From assembly GCF_009720385.1 (NCBI RefSeq), contig NZ_WARX01000020.1, positions 222,757 through 286,756 of the forward strand: 64,000 bases of DNA, read 5' to 3'. The stretch's first letter is position 1. Each line of letters opens with the position of its first letter. Made by a program: the position numbers and the translations under genes. The DNA comes from Catellatospora vulcania (GTDB taxonomy: Bacteria > Actinomycetota > Actinomycetes > Mycobacteriales > Micromonosporaceae). Below are positions 8,467 through 17,112 of the stretch, in pieces. The notes beneath the pieces were generated by a model, which was not told the origin of the DNA, made no database searches, and saw only the letters and a list, made by a program, of their open reading frames with translations.

Positions 8467-8525
8467 GCAGTTTCGGGGAAACTGCACGAATCCGCGCACC
8501 GGATGCTGCAGTTTCCCCGAAACTG
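8467..8525. repeat. Intergenic inverted repeat between convergent genes
   Basis: GCAGTTTCGGGGAAACTGC (8467-8485) and its exact reverse complement (8507-8525) flank a 21-base centre. Each arm is also a hairpin by itself (GCAGTTT/AAACTGC). It sits between the acyl-CoA synthetase and DUF1349 genes in addition to the intrinsic terminator. Confidence 0.8.
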
Positions 8526-8533
8526 CGCCAGGG

Positions 8534-9136
8534 TCAGCTGCCGTCGCGGAGGTCGGAGAGGCGGCCCGGGGTCAGGTGGGCCTGGTCGAAGACGACGGTG
8601 CAGCCCGCGCCGACCGGGGACTGCGCCTCGACGCCGATCAGCGGCGGGCCCGCGTCCGGGCCGAGGCTGAAGTAGCGGACCAGCTGCCAGACCTCGCCGT
8701 CGGGGCTGCTGTGGAAGGCCCAGGCGGGGCCGAGGCGGCTGGCGCGCAGCCACACCGTGTCCCCGGCGACCGGCCAGGCGTTGGCGTCGTCGGAGTCGCC
8801 GCGGGTGATGACGGTGACGACGGTGTTCTCGCCGGCCGGGGAGCGCTCGAAGCACAGCTTGGCCCAGTGCCGCTCACCGGTCCAGACGAGGATCACCCCG
8901 GCGTCGTACTTCTCGCCAAAGTCCACCCGGGCCCGCACCGTGAACCGGAAGTCCCCGGCGGGCGCGGTGGCGAGCGCGCGGGGCGCGTTGAGCACCGGTG
9001 GCGCTTGCGGGTCGCCCGGGTCGACGAACATGTCGGTCTGCGGCCCGGCCGCCACGGACAGCACGCCGTCCGCGAGGTGCCAGGAGGCGGGTTCCGGTTG
9101 CCAGCGCAGGTCCAGCCCGCCGAAGGTCACGTTCAT
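8534..9136 (-). CDS. DUF1349 domain protein, concanavalin-like fold
   Basis: A 200-residue soluble protein matching the DUF1349 pattern: W near the N-terminus, TDMFVDP, a FTVRARVDF strand, YDAGVILVW, WAKLCFERSP and a C-terminal SPVGAGCTVVFD strand. This is a laminarinase/concanavalin-like jelly roll annotated in some genomes as 'regulation of enolase protein 1'. No catalytic residues are evident and there is no signal peptide. ATG 9136 is chosen: CACAAT lies 7 bases upstream and no Shine-Dalgarno sequence is visible, so it may be leaderless. Function is unknown; sugar or polysaccharide binding is the usual guess. Confidence 0.8.
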   Translation of the reverse strand: MNVTFGGLDLRWQPEPASWHLADGVLSVAAGPQTDMFVDPGDPQAPPVLNAPRALATAPAGDFRFTVRARVDFGEKYDAGVILVWTGERHWAKLCFERSPAGENTVVTVITRGDSDDANAWPVAGDTVWLRASRLGPAWAFHSSPDGEVWQLVRYFSLGPDAGPPLIGVEAQSPVGAGCTVVFDQAHLTPGRLSDLRDGS

Positions 9137-9185
9137 GCGGCGGATTGTGCCACGGTGCGGGCGCCGGTGGGCGGCGCGCGGCATC

Positions 9186-9290
9186 GGCAGCGCACTGCCA
9201 CAGCCATTCGATCAGGGCGCGACAGCGCACTGCCGCGGCTCAGACGATCCGGGCGCGGCAGCGCACTGCCGCGGCTCAGGCGATCAGGGC
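9186..9290. repeat. Array of three short palindromic repeats
   Basis: CAGCGCACTGCC recurs at 9188, 9223 and 9259, a period of 35-36 bases. Each copy sits in a GGCAGCGCACTGCC-like inverted repeat and is followed by CGATC.GGGCG. The third unit runs into the last codons of the mocR-like gene. It lies in the short gap between the DUF1349 start and the mocR stop. Confidence 0.75.
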
Positions 9291-10727
9291 GGGCTCGCTC
9301 CACTGTGGACGGCCGGTGCGGTCCAGGTCGTAGCGGGCCGCGGCGATCCGGCGTACGCCGTCGACCAGTTCGGGGACGGGCTGGGTGAAGGGCAGCCGGA
9401 TGAAGCGCTCCAGGGTGCCGTCCACGCCGAACCGGGGGCCGGGGGCGAGGCGTACGCCCAAGGGTTCCACCGCGCGTGCCAGCGCGCTGGACACCGGGCC
9501 GTCCAGCTCGGCCCACAGGGTGACCCCGCCCGACGGCACGGTCACCCGCCAGCTGGGCAGGTGCTCGCGCACCGCGGCCACGAGCGCGTCGCGCTGCGCG
9601 GCCAGCTGCGCCCGGCGCTGCGGGATGACCTCGCCCGCGCGGGCCAGCAGGCGCACCGCGACGAGCTGGTCCAGCACCGGCCCGGCGGTGTCCACGCCGA
9701 CCCGGACCGCCGCGAGCCGCTGCACGATCGGCGCGGAGGCGCGGATCCAGCCGACGCGCAGGCCGCCCCAGAACGGCTTGCTCATGCCGCCGATGGTGAG
9801 CACCCGGCCGTGCCGGTCGAACGAGGCCACCGCGGGCGGCATCGGCACGCCGTCCAGCGGCAGGTCCACGAAGGACTCGTCGATGACCAGGTCGGTGCCG
9901 GTGCGCTGGGCGGTGGCGACGAGCTGCTCGCGCAGCGCGGCAGGCATGACGTGGCCGGTCGGGTTGTGGAACTCGGGGATCAGGTACGCCAGGCTGGGCC
10001 GGGTCTGGCGGAGTGCGCCGAGCAGCAGCTCGGCGTCCCAGCCGCCTTCGTCCAGGCCGTGCGTGCTGATCCGGGCCCGGCGGGCGGCGAACGCGGCCAG
10101 CGCGTTGGGGTAGGTCGGCGACTCGACCAGCACGGACGCGCCCACCGGCACCTGCAACCGCAGGATCAGGTCGAGCGCGTGCAGCACCCCATTCGTGATC
10201 ATGATCTGTTCGGGGCTGGTCGGCAGGCCACGCTCGGTGTACTGGTCGGCCACGGCCTCGCGCAGCTCGGTGATACCGCTCGGGTGGTAGCCGGCCCCGC
10301 CCAGGTAGTTCGGCAGCTCCTCGACGGCCTCGCGGGCCGCCGCCAGCAGCGGCTCGGGCGCGGGCAGGGCTGCGCAGCTCAGGTCGATCAGGTCGAGCTC
10401 GTCGTCGGCCATCCACAGGCCGCTGCTGGCCACCCGGTGCCCGCTGGGCAGGGTGGTCCAGCTGCCCGCGCCGCGGCGGCTGGTCAGGTGGCCCGAGTCG
10501 CGCAGCTCACGGTAGGCCGCGCTGACCGTGGTGCGGGAGATCTCCAGAGCCTCGGCGAGTTCGCGCTCGGCGGGCAGGCGTACACCCAGGGGCAGCCGGC
10601 CGTCGGCGAGCAAGCCGCGTACGGACGAGGCCAGGGCCGCGTAGTCGGGGCTGCGCCGCCGGGCGGGCAGCGCGTGCCAGCGCCCGAGCAGTCGGGCCAG
10701 CTGCACACCGCGTACGGAGACGGACAT
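9276..10727 (-). CDS. MocR-type regulator (GntR HTH fused to aminotransferase-like domain)
   Basis: A 483-residue protein. A winged helix-turn-helix at residues about 15-90 (LPAERELAEALEISRTTVSAAYRELRDSGHL) is followed by a fold-type I aminotransferase domain with the pyridoxal-phosphate lysine in GGMSKPFWGG (Lys317). MocR proteins sense PLP or an amino compound and activate a divergent gene. ATG 10727 follows GGGAG at suitable spacing; the longer frame is a shadow. The divergent neighbour encodes a YczE-like membrane protein, a pairing that recurs in many actinobacteria and bacilli, and the gap holds a direct repeat suitable as the MocR site. Family is certain; the effector is unknown. Confidence 0.93.
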   Translation of the reverse strand: MSVSVRGVQLARLLGRWHALPARRRSPDYAALASSVRGLLADGRLPLGVRLPAERELAEALEISRTTVSAAYRELRDSGHLTSRRGAGSWTTLPSGHRVASSGLWMADDELDLIDLSCAALPAPEPLLAAAREAVEELPNYLGGAGYHPSGITELREAVADQYTERGLPTSPEQIMITNGVLHALDLILRLQVPVGASVLVESPTYPNALAAFAARRARISTHGLDEGGWDAELLLGALRQTRPSLAYLIPEFHNPTGHVMPAALREQLVATAQRTGTDLVIDESFVDLPLDGVPMPPAVASFDRHGRVLTIGGMSKPFWGGLRVGWIRASAPIVQRLAAVRVGVDTAGPVLDQLVAVRLLARAGEVIPQRRAQLAAQRDALVAAVREHLPSWRVTVPSGGVTLWAELDGPVSSALARAVEPLGVRLAPGPRFGVDGTLERFIRLPFTQPVPELVDGVRRIAAARYDLDRTGRPQWSEPALIA

Positions 10728-10764
10728 CGCAGGCACTCCCCCGCCGCAAGAGCCAGTCCTGCTG

Positions 10765-10806
10765 GATTGGCCCTTTCTGGCTTGTCGATTGGCTTCCAGA
10801 CTGGCA
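10765..10806. promoter_or_regulatory. Direct-repeat operator for the MocR regulator
   Basis: GATTGGC occurs at 10765-10771 and again at 10787-10793, 22 bp apart (two helical turns), each followed by a CTGG-containing segment. MocR proteins bind direct repeats of this kind between their own gene and the divergent target. The site covers the likely promoters of both genes. Confidence 0.55.
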
Positions 10807-10809
10807 GAC

Positions 10810-11586
10810 ATGACAGGCGCACGCAAGCCACTGCACATGCCACTCCGGACGACCCAGCGCCGGGCGTCCACCGCCGCCCCGACCTCCCGCCGCCCGGCCC
10901 CCATGCCGCTGCGCGAGCGCCTCCCCCGCCGCCTGTTCCAGCTGCTCATCGGCCTGATCGGGTACGGCGTCAGCATCAGCCTGATGCTGCGCGCGCACCT
11001 GGGCAACCAGCCCTGGGACGTACTCCACCAGGGCGTCGCCCTGCGCGCCGGGCTCAGCGTCGGCACCGTGCTGATCATCGTCGGCGCGGCCGTGCTGCTG
11101 TGCTGGATCCCGCTGCGCCAGCGCCCCGGCATCGGCACCATCGCCAACATCGTCGTCATCGGCCTGGTCGTCGACGTGGCCAACCAGCTGCTGCCCGAGC
11201 CGTCGCACGTGCTCGCCCGCTGGGCCTTCATGATCGGTGGCATCGTGCTGTGCGGCTTCGCCAGTGGCCTCTACATCGGAGCCAATCTGGGCCCGGGACC
11301 GCGCGACGGGCTGATGACCGGCTTGGCCGCCCGGACCTGGTCACTGCGTGGCTGGCGCACCCTGCTGGAGATCACCGTGGTCGCCGTCGGCTTCGCGCTC
11401 GGCGGCAAGGCCGGGCTCGGCACCATCCTGTACGCCCTGGCCATCGGCCCGCTCGCCCAGTTCTTCCTGCCGATGCTCACCGTCCGCAGCCGCACCGCCG
11501 CCCCCGCCCCGGCACCGGCACCGGCATCGGCATCGACACCGGCATCGACACCGGTAGCCACGGCCACGGAGCCCGCCTCCTGCTGA
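10810..11586 (+). CDS. YczE/YitT-like integral membrane protein
   Basis: About 258 residues with five or six hydrophobic helices: LFQLLIGLIGYGVSISLML, VGTVLIIVGAAVLLCW, TIANIVVIGLVVDV, the WAFMIGG segment, and others. It includes the family-typical LGNQPWDVLHQG and LGPGPRDGLMTG repeats, which suggests an internal duplication. The role is unknown; the family is linked to MocR regulators and suspected transport of a small amino or sulphur compound. The C-terminus is a low-complexity Pro/Ala then Thr/Ser/Ala tail. The start is uncertain: ATG 10810 is taken because it follows the operator region, but ATGs at 10837 and 10903 are also possible, and none has a clear Shine-Dalgarno sequence. Confidence 0.8.
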   Translation: MTGARKPLHMPLRTTQRRASTAAPTSRRPAPMPLRERLPRRLFQLLIGLIGYGVSISLMLRAHLGNQPWDVLHQGVALRAGLSVGTVLIIVGAAVLLCWIPLRQRPGIGTIANIVVIGLVVDVANQLLPEPSHVLARWAFMIGGIVLCGFASGLYIGANLGPGPRDGLMTGLAARTWSLRGWRTLLEITVVAVGFALGGKAGLGTILYALAIGPLAQFFLPMLTVRSRTAAPAPAPAPASASTPASTPVATATEPASC

Positions 11587-11754
11587 CCCGCGCCCTGCCC
11601 CACCGCAGGCGCTCGCGCCCCGGCCCCACCTCAGGCCCTCGCGCCCCGGCCCCACCTCAGCCGCTTGCGCCCGCCTCATGATCGCTCGACTTGCCCGGCA
11701 CCTGTACGTATCTTGGGCACGCTTTCGCACACCTGCCAGGCAAGTCGAGCGATC
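11587..11754. repeat. Direct repeat plus long inverted repeat downstream of yczE-like gene
   Basis: The 298-base gap before the next gene holds a 26-bp tandem repeat (CTCGCGCCCCGGCCCCACCTCAG at 11612 and 11638). It also holds an inverted repeat with 16-bp perfect arms, GATCGCTCGACTTGCC (11680-11695) and its complement (11739-11754), around a 43-base loop. The inverted repeat resembles the other GATC-ended intergenic repeats in the window. Nothing coding is seen here. Confidence 0.75.
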
Positions 11755-11884
11755 TTGTGCGGGCGGCGGTCGAGCGTGCCGCGCGGAGTTGGCACAGCGT
11801 GGCGGGCGCGTCACACAGGGTAAATGCGGCCAAATGGGCTTTATTGGTATGGACACCTGACCCTGCCCGCCGGAGGCAAACTTC

Positions 11885-13033
11885 GTGTTCGTATCCATGA
11901 AACGGCTGGCCATCGCGTCGGCCGTGCTCCTGTCCGCCATCGCCCAGGGCGTTCCCGCCACCGCGGCGCCGGACGTGACCGTGCTGGCCACCGGGCTGAG
12001 CAACCCGCGGGGCCTCGCCTTCGACCGCGACGGCACCCTCTACGTGACCGAGGCCGGGCGGGGCGCCGACGGCGCCGCCAACCCGACCTGCCTGCCGAGG
12101 CCGCAGGGCATCGGCTGCCTGGGCGCGACCGGCGCACTGGCCCGCCTCAACCGCGACGGCACGCTGACCCGCGTGCTGACCGGCCTGCCCTCGCTGGCCG
12201 GGCCCGATGGCACGGAGGCGATCGGGCCCGACGACATCGCGTTCAACCGCTACCACCCCGCCCTGCTCACCGTCGGCCTCAGCGAGGCCCCGGCGATCCG
12301 GGACGGGCTGCCCGAGCCGGGCGCCCAGATGGGCCGCCTGCTGACGGTGCGCCGGGACCCGTCCGGGAACTGGCACTCGCAGCAACTGACCACCCAGCGC
12401 ACCGCCGACATCGCCGGCCACGAGGCGGCGAACAACTCCGACGGCGGCGAGCTGGACTCCAACGCGCAATCGGTCGCGTTCGGGCCCGGCGGGGCAGCGG
12501 TCGTCGACGCCGGCGCGAACGCACTGCTGTTCGTCACCACGGCGGGCCAGGTGAGCACCCTCGCGGTGTTCCCCGAGCGGCAGATGCCCGCGCCGCCCTC
12601 GTTCAACCTGCCGGCGGGCACCATGCTGCCGATGCAGTCGGTGCCGATGGGCGTGGTCTACCGCGACGGCGCCTACTACGTCGCCGAGCTGACCGGCCGC
12701 CCGTTCACCCAGGGCTCGGCCCGCATCTTCAAGGTCGTCCCCGGCCAGGAGCCCACGGTGTACGCCGAAGGCCTGACCACGGTCGTCGACATCGCCTTCG
12801 GCCCCGACGGCTCCCTGTACGCCCTGGAGTTCACCCACACCTCGATGTTCGGCCCCAGCCGAGGCGTGGGCGCCCTGATGCGCATCCGCGGCGAGGGCCA
12901 GGCCCCCGAGCTGGTCCTCGACAAGGTCGACCACCCCGGCGGCATCGCCATCCGCAACCGCAACGCCTACATCACCACCTGCTCCGTCTGCGCCACCACG
13001 GGAAGCGTCATGAAACTCCGCCTCCCCGCCTGA
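11885..13033 (+). CDS. ScyD/ScyE-like secreted beta-propeller protein
   Basis: A 382-residue exported protein: a signal peptide (MKRLAIASAVLLSAIAQGVPATAAPD) followed by NHL-like propeller blades such as LSNPRGLAFDRDGTLYVTEAG, LVVDIAFGPDGSLYALEF and HPGGIAIRNRNAYITT. The pattern matches the ScyD/ScyE family, named from scytonemin clusters but widespread in actinobacteria as secreted proteins of unknown role. GTG 11885 lies 8 bases after GGAGG and is preferred; ATG 11897 would give a cleaner signal peptide but sits 20 bases from the site. It is monocistronic and followed by an inverted repeat. It is probably not part of the polyketide cluster that begins beyond it. Confidence 0.8.
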   Translation: MFVSMKRLAIASAVLLSAIAQGVPATAAPDVTVLATGLSNPRGLAFDRDGTLYVTEAGRGADGAANPTCLPRPQGIGCLGATGALARLNRDGTLTRVLTGLPSLAGPDGTEAIGPDDIAFNRYHPALLTVGLSEAPAIRDGLPEPGAQMGRLLTVRRDPSGNWHSQQLTTQRTADIAGHEAANNSDGGELDSNAQSVAFGPGGAAVVDAGANALLFVTTAGQVSTLAVFPERQMPAPPSFNLPAGTMLPMQSVPMGVVYRDGAYYVAELTGRPFTQGSARIFKVVPGQEPTVYAEGLTTVVDIAFGPDGSLYALEFTHTSMFGPSRGVGALMRIRGEGQAPELVLDKVDHPGGIAIRNRNAYITTCSVCATTGSVMKLRLPA

Positions 13034-13052
13034 CCCTGCGCCGCTACCGCGG

Positions 13053-13136
13053 CAAGATCGCGACGATCTTGCGCGAACTGTTGCCGATATGCCCGTTAGG
13101 GGCGTGTCGTACCCACAGTCCGCGCAAGATCGTCGC
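13053..13136. repeat. Intergenic inverted repeat related to the 1725-1817 unit
   Basis: The left arm CAAGATCGCGACGATCTTG continues to GCGCG. The right arm (13121-13136, CGCGCAAGATCGTCGC) complements 13060-13075 exactly, but the outer bases have diverged to TTTT. The centre repeats GGCGTGTCGTACCC as in the 1.7-kb copy. It lies between convergent genes. Confidence 0.78.
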
Positions 13137-13139
13137 TTT

Positions 13140-13604
13140 TCAGTTGGCGGCGGGTGGGGCGGCGTCGGGGGTGACGTGGCGGGAGGCGACCAGCCAGCCT
13201 TCGGGTTCGGCGGGGGCGGGGACGAGGACGTCCTCGCAGATGCAGTGGCGGTGCATGCGGGGCGTGCCGTCGGCGGTGACGGCGATGACCATGCCGTAGC
13301 AGCGGACGTGGGCGGCGCCGTCCGCGCCGGGGGTGACCCAGACCATGCCGTGCCAGTGGCGGTGAGTCTCGCCGTTGGCGGCCAGGCGGGCGTGGGTTTG
13401 TTCGACGGCGGCGGCCAGGGCTTCGCGGCCGCGGACCGGGGCGTCGAGGCCGGGGGCGGTGAAGGTGCCGTCGGGGGCGAAGGTGTCGGCCCACTCGCGG
13501 GCGCGGCCGGAGTCGAGCAGGTGCATGTGGCGGGCGTAGAACTGCTGGACGGACAGGTACAGCGCCGAGGTGTCGGTGAGCTCGGGCAGGGCGGTCATCG
13601 CCAT
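13140..13604 (-). CDS. SnoaL/NTF2-like cyclase or dehydratase-fold protein
   Basis: A 154-residue cystatin-like cone protein: an N-terminal helix with FYARHMHLLDSGRAREWADTFAPDGTF, then VRGREALAA, HRHWHGMVWV and MHRHCICEDVLV strands. This is the SnoaL-like/NTF2-like fold used in aromatic polyketide pathways for ring closure, hydroxylation or dehydration. It is the last gene of the minus-strand polyketide operon. ATG 13604 has AAGGAG seven bases upstream. The His-rich pocket (HRHWH, HRHC) is notable and could be catalytic or bind metal. The specific step cannot be assigned. Confidence 0.78.
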   Translation of the reverse strand: MAMTALPELTDTSALYLSVQQFYARHMHLLDSGRAREWADTFAPDGTFTAPGLDAPVRGREALAAAVEQTHARLAANGETHRHWHGMVWVTPGADGAAHVRCYGMVIAVTADGTPRMHRHCICEDVLVPAPAEPEGWLVASRHVTPDAAPPAAN

Positions 13605-13648
13605 GGTGTTCTCCTTCGGTCGAGGTGCGGACAGCAGGTCGGGCGAGG

Positions 13649-14416
13649 TCAGAGGATGGCTACGGCGCGGGCCCAGCCGGCGCCGGCGCCCTTGATCTTG
13701 ATGGGCAGGCAGGACACGGTGAAGCCGTACGGCTGGGGCAGCGCGTCGAGGTTGGCCAGGCGTTCGATCTGGCAGAACTCCCTGTCGCGGCCGGTGAAGT
13801 GGGCCGGCCACAGCACGCCGCGGTCGCCGGTCTCGTTGAAGCGCTTGAGCATCGCGCCGAACGGGGCGTCCAGGCTGAAGGCGTCGGTGCCGATGACCCG
13901 GATGCCCTTGTCCAGCAGGAAGTTCGTGGCGCTCGCGTCCAGGCCGGTGAACTCGGTGAAGTAGCGCGGGGTGCCGGCCCAGGCCGAGGCACCGGTGTGC
14001 AGCAGCACGATGTCCAGTGGCTGCGGCTGGTAGCCGATGCGGGCCAGCTCCTTGTCCAGGAAGTCCGCGTCGACGGTCGGGCCCGTCGCCGAGCGCAGGT
14101 CCAGGCAGAACGCGGGCCGGTGGAACCAGTCCAGCGGCATCTCGTCGATGTGGCGCGGCACGCCGTAGCTGGCCTTGCTGCCGTAATGCGACGGCGCGTC
14201 GATGTGCGTGCCGGTGTGCGTGGTCAGTTTGAGCGTGTCGACCGACAGCAGCTCGCCGTCGGGCAGCACGGACGGGTCGAAGTCGACGCCGAAGTGCAGG
14301 GCCATCTCCTCGGCCATGTGCACCGCGCCCTGGGCGGGGGTCATGACGTCGTGGATGACGGGCTCGGGTTCCCAGGCCGCGGCGTCGACGGCCGTGGACA
14401 GGTCGATGATGGGCAT
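13649..14416 (-). CDS. Cyclase family protein (kynurenine-formamidase-like fold, PF04199)
   Basis: 255 residues with the family signature HTGTHIDAPSHYG near residue 65, followed by DFLDKELARIG, LLHTGAS and GTDAFSLDAPFG. The HxGTHxDxPxH motif binds metal in kynurenine formamidases. In aromatic polyketide clusters members of this family act as ring cyclases. It lies between the FAD monooxygenase and the SnoaL-like gene in one transcription unit (gaps 40 and 44 bases). The longer open frame upstream is not used; ATG 14416 follows AAGGAGACCG. A late cyclisation or hydrolytic step is the natural inference. Confidence 0.87.
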   Translation of the reverse strand: MPIIDLSTAVDAAAWEPEPVIHDVMTPAQGAVHMAEEMALHFGVDFDPSVLPDGELLSVDTLKLTTHTGTHIDAPSHYGSKASYGVPRHIDEMPLDWFHRPAFCLDLRSATGPTVDADFLDKELARIGYQPQPLDIVLLHTGASAWAGTPRYFTEFTGLDASATNFLLDKGIRVIGTDAFSLDAPFGAMLKRFNETGDRGVLWPAHFTGRDREFCQIERLANLDALPQPYGFTVSCLPIKIKGAGAGWARAVAIL

Positions 14417-14456
14417 GATCGGTCTCCTTGCTGGAAAGGGTGGGTCGAGGCGGGCG

Positions 14457-15725
14457 TCAGTTCGGCGACGCGGGGCTGGTGCCGGTCGCGGTGGCGTACA
14501 GGTCGGTGCGCACCCGGCAGCGCGGGTTGCCGAAGGCGACCATCCGGGTGAGCTTGTGGCCGATCGGGGTGCGGTGCACGATCGAGGCCACCGCCTGCCG
14601 GCCCATCTCCAAGGTCCGGTTGCGGCTGCCGAGCATGCCCTTGGCCTGCAGGTGCTGGAACTTGAGCACCTTGTTGATGTCGGCATTACGGGGCGTGGTG
14701 TATGCCGACAGCGCCGCCGCGTCCACCGGACCGGGCTTGCGCAGCGCCGCGACCAGCGCCGGGTGGGCCAGCACCGCGTCCTGCAGGGCCAGGTTGAGGC
14801 CCTGCGCGCCGAGCGGGCTGTGCGTGTGCGCGGCGTCGCCGATCAGCAGCAGGCCGTCGCGCGCCCACTCGCGGGCGGTCCCGGCGAACACGTCGAGCAG
14901 GCTGAGGTCGGCCAGGCCGCGCACCTTCTCGTACACCCGCCCGGCGTACTCCGGCACCGCCTGGCACAGCTGGTCGCGGAACTCGGTGAACGGCCGCGCC
15001 GCGAACTGCCGGTAGCCGCCGTGCGGCAGCGCCCAGCCGAGCTGGATGCCCTCCGGGTAACTGCTGTAGCTGAGCAGCATGCGGCCGCCGCCGCCGCGGA
15101 TCGTCACGTCGCGCACCGACTCGCCCGCCGCGGGCAGCTTGAACCACAGCAGGTCGAAGGTGAACACGTCGCGCCGGTCGTACGGGATGCCCGACAGCTG
15201 ACGCGTCTTGGAGTAGCGCCCGTCCGCCCCGACCACGCAGCGGGACCGGATGGTGCGATGGCCGCGCGGGCCGGACACGACAGCCCCGCGCACCGCGCCG
15301 CCGTCGCGGACCAGGTCGGTGATCCGGGTCCCGGCGAGGTAGCGGAAGGTCGGCTCCCGGCGGCACGCCGCCAGCAGCTCTTCCAGGATGTACTGCTGCG
15401 GCACGCTGAGCATGTAGTTGTACGGCCCCGGCAGCGCCCGGTAGTCCACCCCGAGCACCGCCTTGCCCTTGTTGACCAGCTGGAAGCGGTCGTGCACGTG
15501 GCTGCCGCGGTTGCTGGCCGCGGCCAGCACCCCGAGTTCGTTCAGCACGGCCAGGCCGCCGGGCTGCAGGATCTCCCCGCGGTACGCCCGATCGAAGCTG
15601 GACGACTTCTCCACCACCGTGACGTCGACGCCGGACCGCGCCAGCAGCAGCGCGAGCGCCAGCCCGGCCGGTCCGCCGCCGATCACGCAGACATCGGTGA
15701 GGACGTCGCTGTCCCTGTCAGCCAA
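14457..15725 (-). CDS. FAD-dependent aromatic polyketide monooxygenase
   Basis: 422 residues of the PHBH-type flavoprotein hydroxylase family: nucleotide-binding CVIGGGPAGLALALLLARSG near the N-terminus, the mid-chain GADGRYSKTRQLSG segment and GDAAHTHSPLGAQGLNLALQDA, which binds the FAD ribityl and pyrophosphate. It would use NAD(P)H and O2 to hydroxylate an aromatic intermediate. The start overlaps the AccC stop by 8 bases, so the genes are translationally coupled. The C-terminus lacks the thioredoxin-like domain of larger polyketide hydroxylases. The regiochemistry is unknown. Confidence 0.9.
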   Translation of the reverse strand: MADRDSDVLTDVCVIGGGPAGLALALLLARSGVDVTVVEKSSSFDRAYRGEILQPGGLAVLNELGVLAAASNRGSHVHDRFQLVNKGKAVLGVDYRALPGPYNYMLSVPQQYILEELLAACRREPTFRYLAGTRITDLVRDGGAVRGAVVSGPRGHRTIRSRCVVGADGRYSKTRQLSGIPYDRRDVFTFDLLWFKLPAAGESVRDVTIRGGGGRMLLSYSSYPEGIQLGWALPHGGYRQFAARPFTEFRDQLCQAVPEYAGRVYEKVRGLADLSLLDVFAGTAREWARDGLLLIGDAAHTHSPLGAQGLNLALQDAVLAHPALVAALRKPGPVDAAALSAYTTPRNADINKVLKFQHLQAKGMLGSRNRTLEMGRQAVASIVHRTPIGHKLTRMVAFGNPRCRVRTDLYATATGTSPASPN

Positions 15726-17103
15726 TGGATGCCTCCTCGGTCAGGCCCCGCGCCCCGGCGCACTTGATGCCGCCGACCAGCGAGGTGTCATGGGTTCCGT
15801 CGATGAACTGCGGATGGTCGAGCACCGCGAGCAGGAAGTCGCGGTTGGTGGCCAGGCCCGGCCCGGCGGCGTGGAACTCGCCCAGCGCCCGCCGCATGCG
15901 CAGCAGCGCCTGCGGCCGGTCCGGCGCCCACACCACGACCTTGGCCAGCAGCGGGTCGTACGCCGGGGACACCCGGCCGCCCGGGTAGGCGTCGGTGTCG
16001 ACGCGCACGAACGGGCCGGCTGGCAGCCGCAGCTCGACCAGCCGCCCCGGTGCGGGCACGAAGTCGCGGGCCGGGTCCTCGGCGTTGATCCGGCACTCCA
16101 TGGCCGCGCCGCGGGGCACCAGGTCCTCCTGGCGCAGGCTGAGCCGCTCCCCCGCGGCGATCAGCAGCTGCTCGCGGACCAGGTCGATGCCGTGGGTCAG
16201 TTCGGTGACCGGGTGTTCGACCTGGATGCGGCAGTTGACCTCCATGAAGTGGAAGCCGCCGGCGCCGTCGACGAGGAACTCGAAGGTGCCCGCCCCGACG
16301 TAGCCGGTGGCCAGGGCCCCGCGCAGCGCCGCCTCGCCCATCTGCCGGGCCAGGTCGGCGGGCAGGCCCGGCGCGGGCGTCTCCTCGATGATCTTCTGCC
16401 GCCGCCGCTGCGCCGAGCAGTCGCGCAGGCCCAGGTAGACGCCGTCGCCGTACTGGTCGCAGAGGATCTGCACCTCGACGTGGCGCGCGGTGGGCAGGTA
16501 GCGCTCCAGGTAGAGCCGGTCGTCGCCGAACAGCGACTGCGCCGCCGACTTCACCTCCCGGAACTGCCGGACCAGGTCGCCCGGCTCGTGCACGACCTGC
16601 ATGCCGCGCCCGCCGCCCCCGGCCACCGCCTTGACGATGACCGGGTAGCCGATCTGCTCGGCGACCTTGACCGCGAGGTCCGGGCACTGCACCGGCCCGT
16701 CGCTGCCGGGCAGCATGGGCAGCCCGGCGGCGGCCATCGCGGCGCGGGCGGCGGCCTTGTCGCCCAGCCGCTCGATCACCGCCGCCGGCGGGCCGACGAA
16801 GGTGATGCCGTACGCCTCGCAGGCCTCCGCGAAGTCGGGCACCTCGGAGAGGAAGCCGTACCCGGGGTGGACCGCGTCCGCGCCGGTGCGCCGGGCCGCC
16901 TCCAGGATCGCGGACATGTTCAGGTAGCTGGAGCGCGCCGGGCCGGGTCCGATGCAGACGGCCTCGTCCGCGGCGTCCACCACCGCGGCGTCGCGGTCCT
17001 CGGTGGAGTAGACGGCGACCACGCGCAGCCCCAGCTCGCGGCAGGTACGGGCGACGCGCAGGGCGATCTCGCCCCGGTTGGCGATGAGCACGGTGGTGAA
17101 CAC
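15718..17103 (-). CDS. accC: Biotin carboxylase subunit of acetyl-CoA carboxylase
   Basis: 461 residues. The N-terminal biotin carboxylase domain has LIANRGEIALRVARTC, the ATP-grasp glycine loop is KAVAGGGGRGMQ near residue 165, the catalytic region is FHFMEVNCRIQVEHPVTE and the C-terminal domain ends in AYDPLLAKVV. It would carboxylate biotin on the AccB encoded just upstream (9-base gap). Together with AccB and the AccDA fusion it forms a full, separate-subunit acetyl-CoA carboxylase inside the polyketide operon, supplying malonyl-CoA extender units. The last part (residues about 445-461) is non-conserved. Confidence 0.95.
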   Translation of the reverse strand: MFTTVLIANRGEIALRVARTCRELGLRVVAVYSTEDRDAAVVDAADEAVCIGPGPARSSYLNMSAILEAARRTGADAVHPGYGFLSEVPDFAEACEAYGITFVGPPAAVIERLGDKAAARAAMAAAGLPMLPGSDGPVQCPDLAVKVAEQIGYPVIVKAVAGGGGRGMQVVHEPGDLVRQFREVKSAAQSLFGDDRLYLERYLPTARHVEVQILCDQYGDGVYLGLRDCSAQRRRQKIIEETPAPGLPADLARQMGEAALRGALATGYVGAGTFEFLVDGAGGFHFMEVNCRIQVEHPVTELTHGIDLVREQLLIAAGERLSLRQEDLVPRGAAMECRINAEDPARDFVPAPGRLVELRLPAGPFVRVDTDAYPGGRVSPAYDPLLAKVVVWAPDRPQALLRMRRALGEFHAAGPGLATNRDFLLAVLDHPQFIDGTHDTSLVGGIKCAGARGLTEEASIG

Positions 17104-17112
17104 GGCGGCCCC

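Noticed and set aside
8406..8525. A tRNA or small RNA between the acyl-CoA synthetase and DUF1349 genes
   Set aside because: The folded structures are a terminator and a simple inverted repeat; there is no cloverleaf or conserved tRNA boxes.
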